A stretch of 64,000 nt of DNA from Methylocystis hirsuta (GCF_003722355.1 NZ_QWDD01000001.1:682001-746000); one strand, 5' to 3'; counted from the stretch's first letter, positions 21,762 through 30,038 are shown. Translations and numbers: made by a program. Notes: generated from the letters alone by a model not told the origin.

Positions 21762-23024
21762 ATGGAGCAGAAGCTAAATCAGATTGAATCCGCAGCTGCT
21801 ACACGATCCCGGCTTGTTGAGCTCATTGCGGTCGCGATAGGAATTTCATTTGGCGTCAATCTCCTATCGAGCATTGTGTCTACGTATTTAGATCAGAAAA
21901 CGGCAGGGATCGTCGGACTCTTAACCGCAATACTTGGATCTTTATATTTACTAACCAGAACGATGCCTAAATTGACGCAAACTTTCGCATTTGAGGGAAC
22001 GCTCTCCATTGACTCAAATGATAAAATAATAGAAGTACCTCGATATAAATTCTCTGAGAAAATGCATGCATATTTTACTGCTATAGCTGCTGAAAACATG
22101 GCATTGGACAGGATATGGAAGGATAAATGCACAGAATGCGTGCATGATGGCGAGATAAGACTTACATCACGCAGCAAAAAATCTGATAAGCTTCTCCAAG
22201 AAGCCTTAGAATACTTCATACTTAACGAGCTTTCCTTGCATTTAAGTGACTTCTTCAATAATGACGCAATGGATAAAAGCGAAGTAGTGACCTTACAGAG
22301 AAATGAAATACCGGCCGTACTGCTAGAAAACAGAGTTCTCGAACTATTTTCACGTCCGATGGATCAAAGAGAGGCATTTACTGGGCATGGCCCCCATAAA
22401 GGGCCGGGAAAAGTAGTATTTGCGATTGGTACGGGCGGGGCGATATATGATCACTTTGAGTTGACCCTTCCTAAGAAAACTCAAGTTGTTAGGTTGCCGA
22501 ACAATTCAATCGAAATTCGAACGAGACGCTTTAACATGTCTATTGATATTGAGCCGGTGCGCTTTCGAACCGTATTTCCTCGCCAGTTTGAGCAGCTTTA
22601 CATGAAGAGAAATTTCATGGAAGTGGATAACTACAAAGTTGACGTCAACATACACATTAAATTCAAACTGATGGCTTTCCTGAGTGGAAAGCGGTGGGAG
22701 TATTATAGATGGCTTGACTCCTTTCTCCTCGCCTTTAGAGAAAGTTTTTCGTCTAAGTTCTTTCTGAAGAACATTTGCTGGGAACAGGCCCTCACATCCA
22801 TGATCATCTCATCCGACGTAATTGGGGGAAAACCGAAGATGAAAAAGGCGTCATCGGCCTCTGCCCCTGCAGGAGAGGAGCCGGCACCGACCGGCAGCGA
22901 GGTTGTAGTCAAGCCTCACTACAAGCTAGATGAGCTTCTCACTCAATGCGACACTTTGGTCGACCCGACCGCGGAAGAGCGCGCTTGGCTCGACGATAAA
23001 ACGCAGGGCTCCGAGCTTCTTTGA
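21762..23024 (+). CDS. membrane protein with a C-terminal PemI/MazE-type antitoxin tail (chimera)
   Basis: A 420-residue product (ATG at 21762 behind GGAGAAAG). Residues about 18-68 form two membrane segments (LIAVAIGISFGVNLLSSIVS; IVGLLTAILGSLYLLTR); residues 70-355 are an unrecognised soluble region; the DNA here is plainly AT-rich compared with pyrG. The last 37 residues, from KPHYKLDELLTQCDTL through PTAEERAWLDD to GSELL (22911-23021), match the toxin-binding tail of ChpS/PemI/MazE antitoxins, and the codons become GC-rich from about 22840. The N-terminal DNA-binding domain of such antitoxins is missing. The stop overlaps the toxin ATG (TGATG), the usual antitoxin-toxin junction. I infer an in-frame fusion or insertion; the function of the front part is unknown. 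Confidence 0.7.
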   Translation: MEQKLNQIESAAATRSRLVELIAVAIGISFGVNLLSSIVSTYLDQKTAGIVGLLTAILGSLYLLTRTMPKLTQTFAFEGTLSIDSNDKIIEVPRYKFSEKMHAYFTAIAAENMALDRIWKDKCTECVHDGEIRLTSRSKKSDKLLQEALEYFILNELSLHLSDFFNNDAMDKSEVVTLQRNEIPAVLLENRVLELFSRPMDQREAFTGHGPHKGPGKVVFAIGTGGAIYDHFELTLPKKTQVVRLPNNSIEIRTRRFNMSIDIEPVRFRTVFPRQFEQLYMKRNFMEVDNYKVDVNIHIKFKLMAFLSGKRWEYYRWLDSFLLAFRESFSSKFFLKNICWEQALTSMIISSDVIGGKPKMKKASSASAPAGEEPAPTGSEVVVKPHYKLDELLTQCDTLVDPTAEERAWLDDKTQGSELL

Positions 23025-23356
23025 TGGATCGTGGCGACATTTATTTTATCTCGCTTGATCCGACCTCGGATCATGAGCAGCATGACGGACGGATCGTGTT
23101 CATCGTCTCGCCCGCAACTTTCAACCGGCTGACCAGAACGCCGATCGTCCTGCCGATCACGAACGGCGGCAATTTCGCCCGCACGGCAGGTTTCGCCGTC
23201 TCGCTGATCGGCGCCGGGACGCAGACGACCGGCGTCATTCGCTGCGACCAGCCCCGCGCGCTCGATCTTGGCGCGCGCCGCGCCCGCCGGCTCGAAGCCG
23301 CGCCGGAGGCGATCGTCGAAGAGGCGTTGGCGAAACTCGCGGCGATATTGGAGTAG
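23024..23356 (+). CDS. PemK/MazF/ChpB-type endoribonuclease toxin
   Basis: A 110-residue protein with the family hallmarks: the N-terminal MDRGDIYFISLDPTSDHEQ, VFIVSPATFNRLTRTPIVLP, ITNGGNFARTAGFAV and VIRCDQPRALDL. These proteins cleave mRNA at short sequence sites and are held inactive by a cognate antitoxin tail wrapped around the dimer. The ATG at 23024 overlaps the stop of the upstream chimeric gene, whose last 37 residues look like that antitoxin tail. Complete in length. Confidence 0.88.
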   Translation: MDRGDIYFISLDPTSDHEQHDGRIVFIVSPATFNRLTRTPIVLPITNGGNFARTAGFAVSLIGAGTQTTGVIRCDQPRALDLGARRARRLEAAPEAIVEEALAKLAAILE

Positions 23357-23440
23357 GCGGCGCGCAGACAAGCGCGGGCATGACGCATAGAGGATACTAT
23401 CAGGCGGGCGAGCAAAGCCGTTTCAACCGCGCAACCCAAG

Positions 23441-23572
23441 CCCCTCATCCTGAGGAGCGTGCGAAGCGCGCGTCTCGAAGGACGAGGGGCGTCTTCAGTG
23501 GCGAGAATTTCTGGGCGCCGCAGTCCTCGTCCTTCGAGACGGCTCCTGCGGAGCCTCCTCAGGATGAGGACT
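23441..23572. repeat. long extragenic palindrome (Rhizobiales REP-like element)
   Basis: Two arms of about 45 bp are inverted around a 37-bp spacer: the left arm (23443-23487) runs CCTCATCCTGAGGAG...CTCGAAGGACGAGG and the right arm (23525-23569) CCTCGTCCTTCGAGA...CTCAGGATGAGG. Smaller palindromes sit within each arm (CGAAGCGCG; GGCTCCTGCGGAGCC). This form of palindrome is dispersed in many copies in Bradyrhizobium-like and related genomes. Only one copy was noticed here. Its transcript would fold into a long hairpin and could end transcription of the toxin gene 85 bp upstream. Confidence 0.75.
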
Positions 23573-23616
23573 GCTTAGTGGTAGCCCACGAGCCCACCTA
23601 TTACGGTAGTACGCAC

Positions 23617-24015
23617 TCACCCCACCTCATAAGCCTCGTCGATCGGCACGCCGAGCGCGGTCACAAGCCGGTTCGTCTCCGACGCCATGCCGACGATCGC
23701 CAGCAGTTCGCGATATTCCTCTTCGCTCATGCCCTTCGCGCGGGCGTTCGCCGTGTGCGAATGGATACAATAGGGACAGGCATGGGCGATGGAGACGGCG
23801 ATGTAGAGCATCTCCTTGACCTTCGGCTCCAAGACGCCCGGACCCATCACCTGCTTCACGCTCTCCCAAGTGCGCTTCAGCGTCACGGGATCATGCGCCA
23901 GCGCGCGCCAGAAATTATTGACGAAGTCGCTTTTGCGCGTCGCGCGAATGTCGGCGAAGACGGCGCGCGCTTCGGGCGAGAGGTCTTCGTCACTGAGCAA
24001 TCGAACCGTGGCCAT
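23617..24015 (-). CDS. carboxymuconolactone decarboxylase / AhpD-like protein
   Basis: A 132-residue all-helical protein. The redox-type CxxC in ACPYCIHSHTANARAKGMSE near residue 75, with the conserved His and following NARAKGMSEEEYRELL helix, identifies the CMD/AhpD superfamily, in which CxxC acts as a peroxidase-type thiol pair. The ATG at 24015 gives MATVRLLSDEDLSPEARAVF; the frame continues upstream without a better start. Substrate unknown; probably an alkylhydroperoxidase-like protein. Confidence 0.8.
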   Translation of the reverse strand: MATVRLLSDEDLSPEARAVFADIRATRKSDFVNNFWRALAHDPVTLKRTWESVKQVMGPGVLEPKVKEMLYIAVSIAHACPYCIHSHTANARAKGMSEEEYRELLAIVGMASETNRLVTALGVPIDEAYEVG

Positions 24016-24050
24016 GGTCTTTTCCGTTTTTAAGCGAAGACAGCGAGACG

Positions 24051-24185
24051 TCATTTGTTGGGAGGGTTAGCGGCGGCGGGCCATGTGCGCGGGCCCGGAT
24101 TGACATGATAATTCACGCCGCAACCCGAGAGCGCCAAGGCGATCGCGGCCCATAAAAGCATCGATTTAACGAGCGTAATCCGCAT
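24051..24185 (-). CDS. small lipoprotein, function unknown
   Basis: A 44-residue ORF with a lipoprotein signal: basic start MRITLVKSMLLWAAIALALS followed by lipobox LSGC. The mature part would be only about 24 residues (GVNYHVNPGPRTWPAAANPP). It lies just upstream of the CMD-like gene on the same strand (36-bp gap). No RBS stands out and the size is near the limit, so this is a tentative call, but the lipobox is well formed. Confidence 0.5.
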   Translation of the reverse strand: MRITLVKSMLLWAAIALALSGCGVNYHVNPGPRTWPAAANPPNK

Positions 24186-24521
24186 TTGTCGTCTCCCGCG
24201 GCGTTTAAGTTCCTTTTTGTCAGAAAAACGCCATCGGCGCGCCCTGAATCGCTGCGTTTTCGGCCTCCGACGATGGCGCGTGTTTTGCTTTGGGCGGCCA
24301 GCGACCGCGCTGCATGACAGGGAGAGGAACGCAGACGTCAGCGAGCCCCCTCGCCGAGTTTTCTGCCTCATTTCAAGGCGCTGCGACAATTTCACCGGGC
24401 CGCGCGCGATTGACGCGCGATATGCTGCAGCGCACAATGTTCGCCATATGCCTGCGTTACACGATTCGACCGGCGGGGCGCGCGCCCGTCGAATTGTCTG
24501 CGCGGCGTCGAGGAGGTCACG
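24186..24521. other. 336-bp gap without a supported gene
   Basis: Lies between the small lipoprotein and the divergent small membrane protein and should carry their promoters. Long frames cross it on both strands but lack coding character. No RNA gene or inverted repeat stood out. Confidence 0.4.
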
Positions 24522-24827
24522 ATGGAATCGGTCAAACAGTGGTTTCAGGACTGGTCGGACGCGTGTGAATACGCGAAGGAATGCGCCCCCGACTTTTCCT
24601 TCCTGTCGTCGTTCGCCTTTGGCGAACCCTATACGGCGCTCATCAGCATCGCCGGCGTCTGCTGGCTGGTCTGGGCGCTCAATGAGCGCGCGATCGAGCG
24701 GAAAGCCGCTGTCCTGCAGGCGAGGGCCGTAAAGGCCGAAAGCCGCTCGGGACCGCTCGACGCCGCGCTGCGGGAGATGACGCGGGCGCCCGGCAAGGCA
24801 GCCAAGGAAGAAAAGCTCGCGGCGTGA
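24522..24827 (+). CDS. small single-pass membrane protein
   Basis: A 101-residue protein with a very good ribosome-binding site (AGGAGGT, 5 bp before the ATG at 24522). An acidic, aromatic N-terminal part (residues 1-38) leads into one membrane segment (ALISIAGVCWLVWALNERAI, about 40-58) and a basic, Lys/Ala-rich C-terminal half (RAVKAESRSG, KAAKEEKLAA) that should be cytoplasmic. No family recognised. The strong RBS and charge layout argue that it is real. Confidence 0.6.
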   Translation: MESVKQWFQDWSDACEYAKECAPDFSFLSSFAFGEPYTALISIAGVCWLVWALNERAIERKAAVLQARAVKAESRSGPLDAALREMTRAPGKAAKEEKLAA

Positions 24828-25044
24828 CGCGACGAAGCGCGCATTGAACGCGCCCGGCCGCGCGCTATCCTGGCGTGAGAGCGCTCCTCGCAAAAAGGGG
24901 CGCGTAACGGCTGTCGGGCTTGTGACCGAACTCCCGCGAGGATACGAGACGCTTGCATGAGGCGACGGCTTCGGCCGCCGCAACCGAGCGGCCTTGCCTG
25001 ACGCCGAGAATGATAAGAACGACGTTGGAAGGCGAGGGAGCATC

Positions 25045-25494
25045 ATGAGCGAATTTTCCGTCGGCAATGGCGCCTGGGTTCTGGTCGGAGACGGCCGCCG
25101 GGCGCTGTTTTTTCAAAACCATGGCGACGCCGAGCTCCTCGACCTTCGAGTCGTCGAGACGCGAATCGACGACAATCCGCCGACGCATGAGCAGGGAACG
25201 GATCGTCCCGGCCGAAGCTTCACGTCCTTCTCGCCTGGCCGCAGCGCCGTGCAAAATGTCGACTGGCATGAGCTGGAGGAGGAGCGCTTCGCCCGCGCCA
25301 TGGCGGACCGCATCAATCAGGCGGCGGAGTCGGGCGAATTGAATGCCATCGCCATCGTCGCGCCGCCAAAGGCGCTCGGCGAAATTCGCAAGGAGCTGTC
25401 CGTCAAGGCGCAAAGCAAGGTCGTCGGCGAACTCGCCAAGGACCTGACCCGCCATCCGCTCAAGGATATCGAAAAGGCGCTGACCCGCGGTTGA
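25045..25494 (+). CDS. host attachment family protein (Host_attach)
   Basis: A 149-residue cytoplasmic protein of the family named after an Agrobacterium plant-attachment protein. Seen: WVLVGDGRRALFFQNHGDAE at the N-terminus, a variable charged middle, and VAPPKALGEIRKELS followed by VVGELAKDLTRHPLKDIEKA, the conserved C-terminal end. The fold is eRF1/Pelota domain-1-like and the biochemical role is unproven; the name should not be read as evidence for host interaction. Start at the ATG at 25045 behind GAGGGAG. Confidence 0.8.
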   Translation: MSEFSVGNGAWVLVGDGRRALFFQNHGDAELLDLRVVETRIDDNPPTHEQGTDRPGRSFTSFSPGRSAVQNVDWHELEEERFARAMADRINQAAESGELNAIAIVAPPKALGEIRKELSVKAQSKVVGELAKDLTRHPLKDIEKALTRG

Positions 25495-25497
25495 AAG

Positions 25498-25528
25498 GCA
25501 GGGGAAAGTTTTTGAGGCTTTCCCCTGC
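25498..25528 (+). terminator. strong hairpin after the Host_attach gene
   Basis: An 11-bp perfect stem, GCAGGGGAAAG (25498-25508) and CTTTCCCCTGC (25518-25528), with a loop containing five Ts. No T tract follows the stem, so it may be a weak terminator or an mRNA-protecting structure. It begins 3 bp after the Host_attach stop codon. Confidence 0.55.
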
Positions 25529-25733
25529 GCAGTCGGAGGCGATTCGTCCCAGCCCCGCCTCCGACGCTCGCCTCTCGTGCGAGCCTATCGATATTGCCGC
25601 ATTCTTGCCAAGAAATCAGTGCGATTTCGCACAGCGCGGGGCAAATCGTCGCATTTGCGCCGCAAAGATGACGGACGGAGCGTGTTTGGCTTCGCCTTAG
25701 CGGCGACGCTGAATACTTGAGCACGGGCGGCGT

Positions 25734-26951
25734 ATGGGGCGCGGGCGTATCATCTTGGCGGCGCTTCTGGCGCTGGCGTTCAGCGCTTGCGCGAGCCGGC
25801 CGCATGGCACCCTTGTCGCGACGCATCAGGTCGCGCCCGGCGCCAGCGTCGTCGACCTCCTGGTCGTGACCACCAGACAGCCGGATGACTCCGAGCCCGG
25901 CGTCATGTTTTCGGGCGAACGCGGACACGGCGTTCATTTCGCCGATATCGCCGTCTCGATCCCGCCCGACGCCTCCCGCGTGATCGGGGAAGTGCAATGG
26001 CCGGAAGGGCCAACTCCCAACCCGGCCATCCAATTCGCCACGGTTCGCGCCGAGGTGCTGAGCAGGGAGGCGGCGCTCGCGGACTTCAACGCCCGCATCC
26101 GCAAGACGCCCAAGCGGCAGGTGCTTCTCTTCGTCCACGGCTTCAACACGCGATTCGAGGAGGCGGTCTACCGCTTCGCGCAGATCGTCCACGACTCGCG
26201 CGCCGACGTCACGCCGGTGCTGTTCACCTGGCCGTCGCGCGGCCGGCTGCTGCAATACGGCTATGATCACGAGAGCGCCAGCTATTCGCGCGACGCGCTG
26301 GAACGCGTGCTGCAGGCGCTGCAGCGTGACCGGGACGTCGGCGAGATCTCGATCCTGGCGCATTCGATGGGCAATTGGGTGACCTTGGAAGCGCTACGCC
26401 AGATGGCGATCCGCAACGGTAAGATCGGATCGAAAATCCAGAATATCATGCTCGCCGCGCCGGACGTCGACTTCGACGTTTTCCGCCGCCAGATCGCCGA
26501 GATCGGCATACGGCCGTCCGTCTTCACGCTGTTCGCCTCGCGCGACGATGACGCGCTTGCCGCGTCTCGCCGCTTCTGGGGCAATACGCGACTGGGCGCC
26601 GTCGATCCGCGCGCGCAGCCCTATCAGGAAATCCTCGACCGGGATCAGGTCAGAGTCGTCGATTTAACGGGCATCGCCTCCAGCGATCCTTTGGAGCACA
26701 GCAAGTTCGCCGCCTCTCCGGAGGTCGTGCGCTCGATCGGCGCCAGGCTGGCGCAGGGTCAGCCGCTGAGAGACGGACAGGCGGGCGTCGGCGATCAGCT
26801 CGGACTGGCGACGGCTGGCGCGGTTTCGGCGGTCGGCGGCGTGGCCGGGGCGGCGGTCGCCGCGCCCTTCGCCATTGTCGATCCGGCGACGCGCGAGAAT
26901 TTGAGCGAACATCTGGGCGCCGCCGGTCAAAAGCTTGATCCGCAATATTAA
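25734..26951 (+). CDS. exported alpha/beta hydrolase (DUF900-type), probable lipoprotein
   Basis: A 405-residue protein. The N-terminus (GRIILAALLALAFSACASRP) ends in a lipobox FSAC, so it is probably a lipoprotein. The hydrolase core carries VLLFVHGFNTRFEEAVYRFA near residue 125, TWPSRGRLLQYGYDHESA near 165, and the nucleophile elbow LAHSMGNW near 205 (GxSxG-like HSMGN); Asp and His candidates follow (SRDDDALAASRR; EHSKF). This matches the DUF900 family of serine esterases. The natural substrate is unknown. A Gly/Ala-rich stretch near residue 350-385 could contact the membrane. Confidence 0.85.
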   Translation: MGRGRIILAALLALAFSACASRPHGTLVATHQVAPGASVVDLLVVTTRQPDDSEPGVMFSGERGHGVHFADIAVSIPPDASRVIGEVQWPEGPTPNPAIQFATVRAEVLSREAALADFNARIRKTPKRQVLLFVHGFNTRFEEAVYRFAQIVHDSRADVTPVLFTWPSRGRLLQYGYDHESASYSRDALERVLQALQRDRDVGEISILAHSMGNWVTLEALRQMAIRNGKIGSKIQNIMLAAPDVDFDVFRRQIAEIGIRPSVFTLFASRDDDALAASRRFWGNTRLGAVDPRAQPYQEILDRDQVRVVDLTGIASSDPLEHSKFAASPEVVRSIGARLAQGQPLRDGQAGVGDQLGLATAGAVSAVGGVAGAAVAAPFAIVDPATRENLSEHLGAAGQKLDPQY

Positions 26952-27086
26952 TTTAACGCAGCTGTGAGTTCGATACGTCTGATGATCCTATTTTGGAGGG
27001 CTGTTGCCGCAATGTCACAGCCAGCGAGGCTGAAGCCCGTTAGGGTCAACCGCTCGCGACGATCACCGCACGGGACTTCAATCGCA

Positions 27087-27983
27087 ATGTCATACAAGCG
27101 TCAGCTTCTCGCCGTTCTGGCGGTCGCCCTCGCTGCGTCCTCAGCGCGCGCCGACAATCCGAGCTGGTGGAAGCCTCCACTCTCGGAAAACCCTGGACCC
27201 AAGCGCGCCGTCGACGGCGTCAACGGCAAGCTCGAAGGTTTTGGCGGCGGGTCTGACTGGCTGGGCTTCGCGCGTTTGAACAACGCCTCGGCCGGCGGGA
27301 TGGGATCGATCACGGCCCCCGTCGGCGACCGTTTCGGCTTTCAGGTCGACGCGATCGCGGCGGCGCATCGCGGCTTCTTCGTGAGCGGCGGCGCCGGACA
27401 CGCCTTCTGGCGCGATCCGAGCGTGGGTCTCCTCGGCGGCTATGGAGCGATCGCTCACGACAAGCGTCTCGACGACACGCGTTTCCGCGTCGGCGCTGAA
27501 AGCGCCTATTACTATGGACCGTTCTCGCTCTCCAGCATCGCCGGCTATGAGGAGAGCGCGGGCCATTTCTTCACGCCGCTGGGCTATGGACCGGGATATC
27601 TCGCCTATCAGTGGCAGCCGCGGCGCGGGCGCTTCTTCGACATGTTCGATATCAGCGTCTATCCGACCTACAACGTCAAAATCTCGGTCGGCCATCGTTA
27701 CGTCGGAGGGCGGCATGCGGCCGCGCTCAGCGGCGAGGCGCTCATCTGGAATCTCGGCCATTCCGCGATCACCGGCTTCATCGAAAGCCGCGTGGGCGAG
27801 AATGACTACAAGGCTGTCTGGGGCGGCATTCGCATCTATCTCGGCGAGAGCGATAAGACTCTCATCAGCCGCCATCGCGAAGACGACCTGCCCAATTGGC
27901 TGAAGGACGACATGTTCTCATCGCAGAACAGCGTCCGCGTCGGCGCGACGCCCGTCTTTTTCCCGACCCTGCTGCAGCCTTGA
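27087..27983 (+). CDS. outer-membrane beta-barrel-like protein (cellulose biosynthesis BcsS-like appearance)
   Basis: A 298-residue protein with a signal peptide (KRQLLAVLAVALAASSARAD). The mature chain has alternating polar/hydrophobic strands with many aromatic residues at strand ends: GSITAPVGDRFGFQVDAIAA, GHAFWRDPSVGLLGGYGAIA, AESAYYYGPFSLSSIAGYEE, YNVKISVGHRYVGGRH, AVWGGIRIYLGE. This is the pattern of an outer-membrane barrel; it does not end in a typical terminal Phe strand. The resemblance to BcsS-type barrels is only an impression and no cellulose genes are near. The ATG at 27087 is chosen for the signal peptide. Confidence 0.6.
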   Translation: MSYKRQLLAVLAVALAASSARADNPSWWKPPLSENPGPKRAVDGVNGKLEGFGGGSDWLGFARLNNASAGGMGSITAPVGDRFGFQVDAIAAAHRGFFVSGGAGHAFWRDPSVGLLGGYGAIAHDKRLDDTRFRVGAESAYYYGPFSLSSIAGYEESAGHFFTPLGYGPGYLAYQWQPRRGRFFDMFDISVYPTYNVKISVGHRYVGGRHAAALSGEALIWNLGHSAITGFIESRVGENDYKAVWGGIRIYLGESDKTLISRHREDDLPNWLKDDMFSSQNSVRVGATPVFFPTLLQP

Positions 27984-28122
27984 AGCCGCCGCGCTGCGCC
28001 CGACATGCGGGACGCAGCGTGAGGAGGCGCGATGAGCAGCTCGACGGCTCTTGTCTGGCGCCGACCGCATTCTGGGTGGCCTTCGCCGCCTATCTCGACG
28101 CCGGGATTTTCGTCCTCAATCG

Positions 28123-29325
28123 CTAGAAGGGCGCTGATCGCGCCGCGGCGACATAGGCGTCGGCGTCCTGGGGCAGCAGCAGCCGCTCCTTGACGAGCTT
28201 GTCGGCGATGACCCGCATGGTCGCGACGAAATAGGCGCGCGATCCGTAGCGCTCGACGAGCGCGGGACGCGGATCGGGATTCTTTTCGCGATCCGACTTC
28301 GTCGCTGGAAAGGGTAGAGCCGCGCCTGCCGTGCAGAGCGGTCCTTTCTTGTCCTTTTGCGCATTGAAGCCCGTGAAGGTGGCGACAGGCAACGCGTTGT
28401 CGGGCAGGCGCAGGCCGGCGACCTCATTGCCGTCCGCGTCGATCCTGGGAACGCGGCGCGCGCCCTCGGGCGGCGCGGGCAGGGCGGGAATTTTCGGCCA
28501 TTTCAGATCCTGGGAGGGCGCCAGATCACCGTCGAGAGGCGCGCGCGAGGCGGGCGGCGCGGCGCCCTTGGCCGTCCACTCGTCGAGCGCGGCGAACAGC
28601 GCGCGCAGCGCGGGGGCCGAGGGGCGCGCGTTAACGGGCGCGACGCAATTCGCCGTCGCGGTCGAAGAGGCGATTCCGGCAAGGTAAAAGCGCCGACCAT
28701 TCGGCGGCGCGGCGCTCGCGAATTCGATGCGCGGTTTCTCGCGCCAATAGGCGTCGGCCCCCCAAGTCGCGATAAAGCGCGTCGGGGCGGCGGGCTCGCG
28801 GCTCGCGTCATACAGCAACAGGCCGTCGAATGCGGACGAGGCAGCTGACATCGTATCGGCGTCCGAGCCCTGCGCACGGCCGAGCACGCGCTTGATCTTG
28901 AGCGCGCCGCGAAGATGGCCGAGGACATCGCGCAAGGCCGGCTCTCTGGCCTTGTCGGGGAGCTTGCCGACATCGAGCGTCAGCACGGCGAGTCCGCGCT
29001 CGAGCGCCTGCGGCTTCACGTCATCGCTCGGTTGCGTCTCGATCAGGATCGATCTCGCGCCGCTCGGCGGCCTTGCAGGTTTTGCAAGCGTTCCTGCGAT
29101 TTCGTATGACGCGCCGTCGAGCTTCACTGTCGCGACGACCGCCTCATTCGGGCCGTCCGGACGCGTCTCGAATTTCAGCAGTTCGGCGTTGGCGCCGCAG
29201 GCAAAGGCCAGCGACCCGACGAGCGCGGCGCCCTTAATTCGCGCGCGCGTCCTTTTCGATCCAGCGGGAGATCTTGCGAAGATCGGCGAGGAAGCCTCGC
29301 CACGCCTCGCGCTTATCCGATTCAT
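28123..29325 (-). CDS. exported alpha/beta-hydrolase-domain protein
   Basis: About 400 residues from the only ATG, with a long basic leader before a signal-like stretch (GAALVGSLAFACGANA, about residues 32-47), so the true start may be a non-ATG codon closer to it. The C-terminal half has VPRIDADGNEVAGLRLPDN, VATFTGFN, a cysteine in KGPLCTAGAALPF and RYGSRAYFVATMRVIADKLV, features of a group of secreted hydrolase-like proteins (alpha/beta hydrolase domain family). A clear GxSxG elbow is not seen, so activity is uncertain. The 5' end overlaps the 3' end of the UdgX gene by 92 bp if the ATG is used, suggesting coupling. Confidence 0.6.
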   Translation of the reverse strand: MNRISARRGEASSPIFARSPAGSKRTRARIKGAALVGSLAFACGANAELLKFETRPDGPNEAVVATVKLDGASYEIAGTLAKPARPPSGARSILIETQPSDDVKPQALERGLAVLTLDVGKLPDKAREPALRDVLGHLRGALKIKRVLGRAQGSDADTMSAASSAFDGLLLYDASREPAAPTRFIATWGADAYWREKPRIEFASAAPPNGRRFYLAGIASSTATANCVAPVNARPSAPALRALFAALDEWTAKGAAPPASRAPLDGDLAPSQDLKWPKIPALPAPPEGARRVPRIDADGNEVAGLRLPDNALPVATFTGFNAQKDKKGPLCTAGAALPFPATKSDREKNPDPRPALVERYGSRAYFVATMRVIADKLVKERLLLPQDADAYVAAARSAPF

Positions 29326-29902
29326 CCTTCAAGCGTAGCAGAGAGGAGGGGTGAACGGTCGCCAAGAATTGCGCGCCGTCATCGAGCTCAATGATGTCGC
29401 CGCGCAGGCGCGACACCGCCTCCGAGCGGCCGAGCGCGCCGCGGATCGCGGTCGCGCCGAGCGCCACGATCAGTCCGGGACGAAGCAAAGCGCGTTCGCG
29501 ATCGAGCCACCAGCGGCAGGCGTCGATCTCGCCGGCGTCGGGCTTTTTGTGCAGGCGGCGTTTGCCGCGCGGCTCGAATTTGAAATGCTTCACTGCATTG
29601 GTGACGAAGCATCTGTCGCGGTCGACGCCGGCGCGCTCCAGCGCGATGTCGAGGAGCTTGCCGGAAGGCCCGACGAAGGGTCGCCCCGACACATCTTCCT
29701 GGTCGCCCGGCTGCTCGCCGATCAGCAGCACGCGGGCCCGCGGCGGTCCTTCTCCGGGAACCACCTGAGTGGCGTTTTTATAAAGCGGGCAGCGGGTGCA
29801 GCCGGCTTCTTGCTCGGCCAGCGCCGAAAGCGAAGGGGCTTCGGCTAAAGGGTCTGCCGCAGGCGGTGGCTTCGCCCGGAGAACGAATTCGGATTTCTCC
29901 AC
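29234..29902 (-). CDS. UdgX-type uracil-DNA glycosylase
   Basis: A 222-residue member of the uracil-DNA glycosylase superfamily. Four cysteines for an iron-sulfur cluster are partly visible (AGCTRCPLY near residue 34; ACRWW near 129). The active-site segment is GEQPGDQEDVSGRPFVGPSG near residue 61-80; GEQPGDQED, rather than family 4 GEAPG, and the loop GKRRLHKKPDAGEI near 115 are the hallmarks of UdgX, which forms a covalent link to uracil sites through the His of its KRRIH loop. Here that loop is KRRLH with the His kept. VHPSSLLR near 182 completes the site. It runs into the hydrolase gene downstream. Confidence 0.88.
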   Translation of the reverse strand: MEKSEFVLRAKPPPAADPLAEAPSLSALAEQEAGCTRCPLYKNATQVVPGEGPPRARVLLIGEQPGDQEDVSGRPFVGPSGKLLDIALERAGVDRDRCFVTNAVKHFKFEPRGKRRLHKKPDAGEIDACRWWLDRERALLRPGLIVALGATAIRGALGRSEAVSRLRGDIIELDDGAQFLATVHPSSLLRLKDESDKREAWRGFLADLRKISRWIEKDARAN

Positions 29903-30003
29903 CTGTCCCTTCCTCCGCGTCGAGCGACGCCAAGAAGGTCGATATAGGCGACCCCGCCGCGAGGAAAAGCAGATTTAGGAAAAAGGCGCCACGTCGCCAG
30001 GAA

Positions 30004-30036
30004 GGGGTCTCGGGACATTGCGTCCCGAGACGCCCC
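30004..30036 (-). terminator. hairpin downstream of the large di-haem cytochrome gene
   Basis: An inverted repeat GGGGTCTCGGGAC (30004-30016) with GTCCCGAGACGCCCC (30022-30036), loop ATTGC, lies 3 bp beyond the stop codon of the minus-strand gene that ends at 30039. On the minus strand the stem is followed by TTCCTGG, so the T tract is poor. Position and stability favour a terminator for that gene. Confidence 0.6.
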
Positions 30037-30038
30037 GA

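Noticed and set aside
24051..25067. 338-codon minus-strand frame spanning 24-25 kb
   Set aside because: Only its last 44 codons (small lipoprotein) look coding; the rest is antisense to the small membrane protein gene and an intergenic region.
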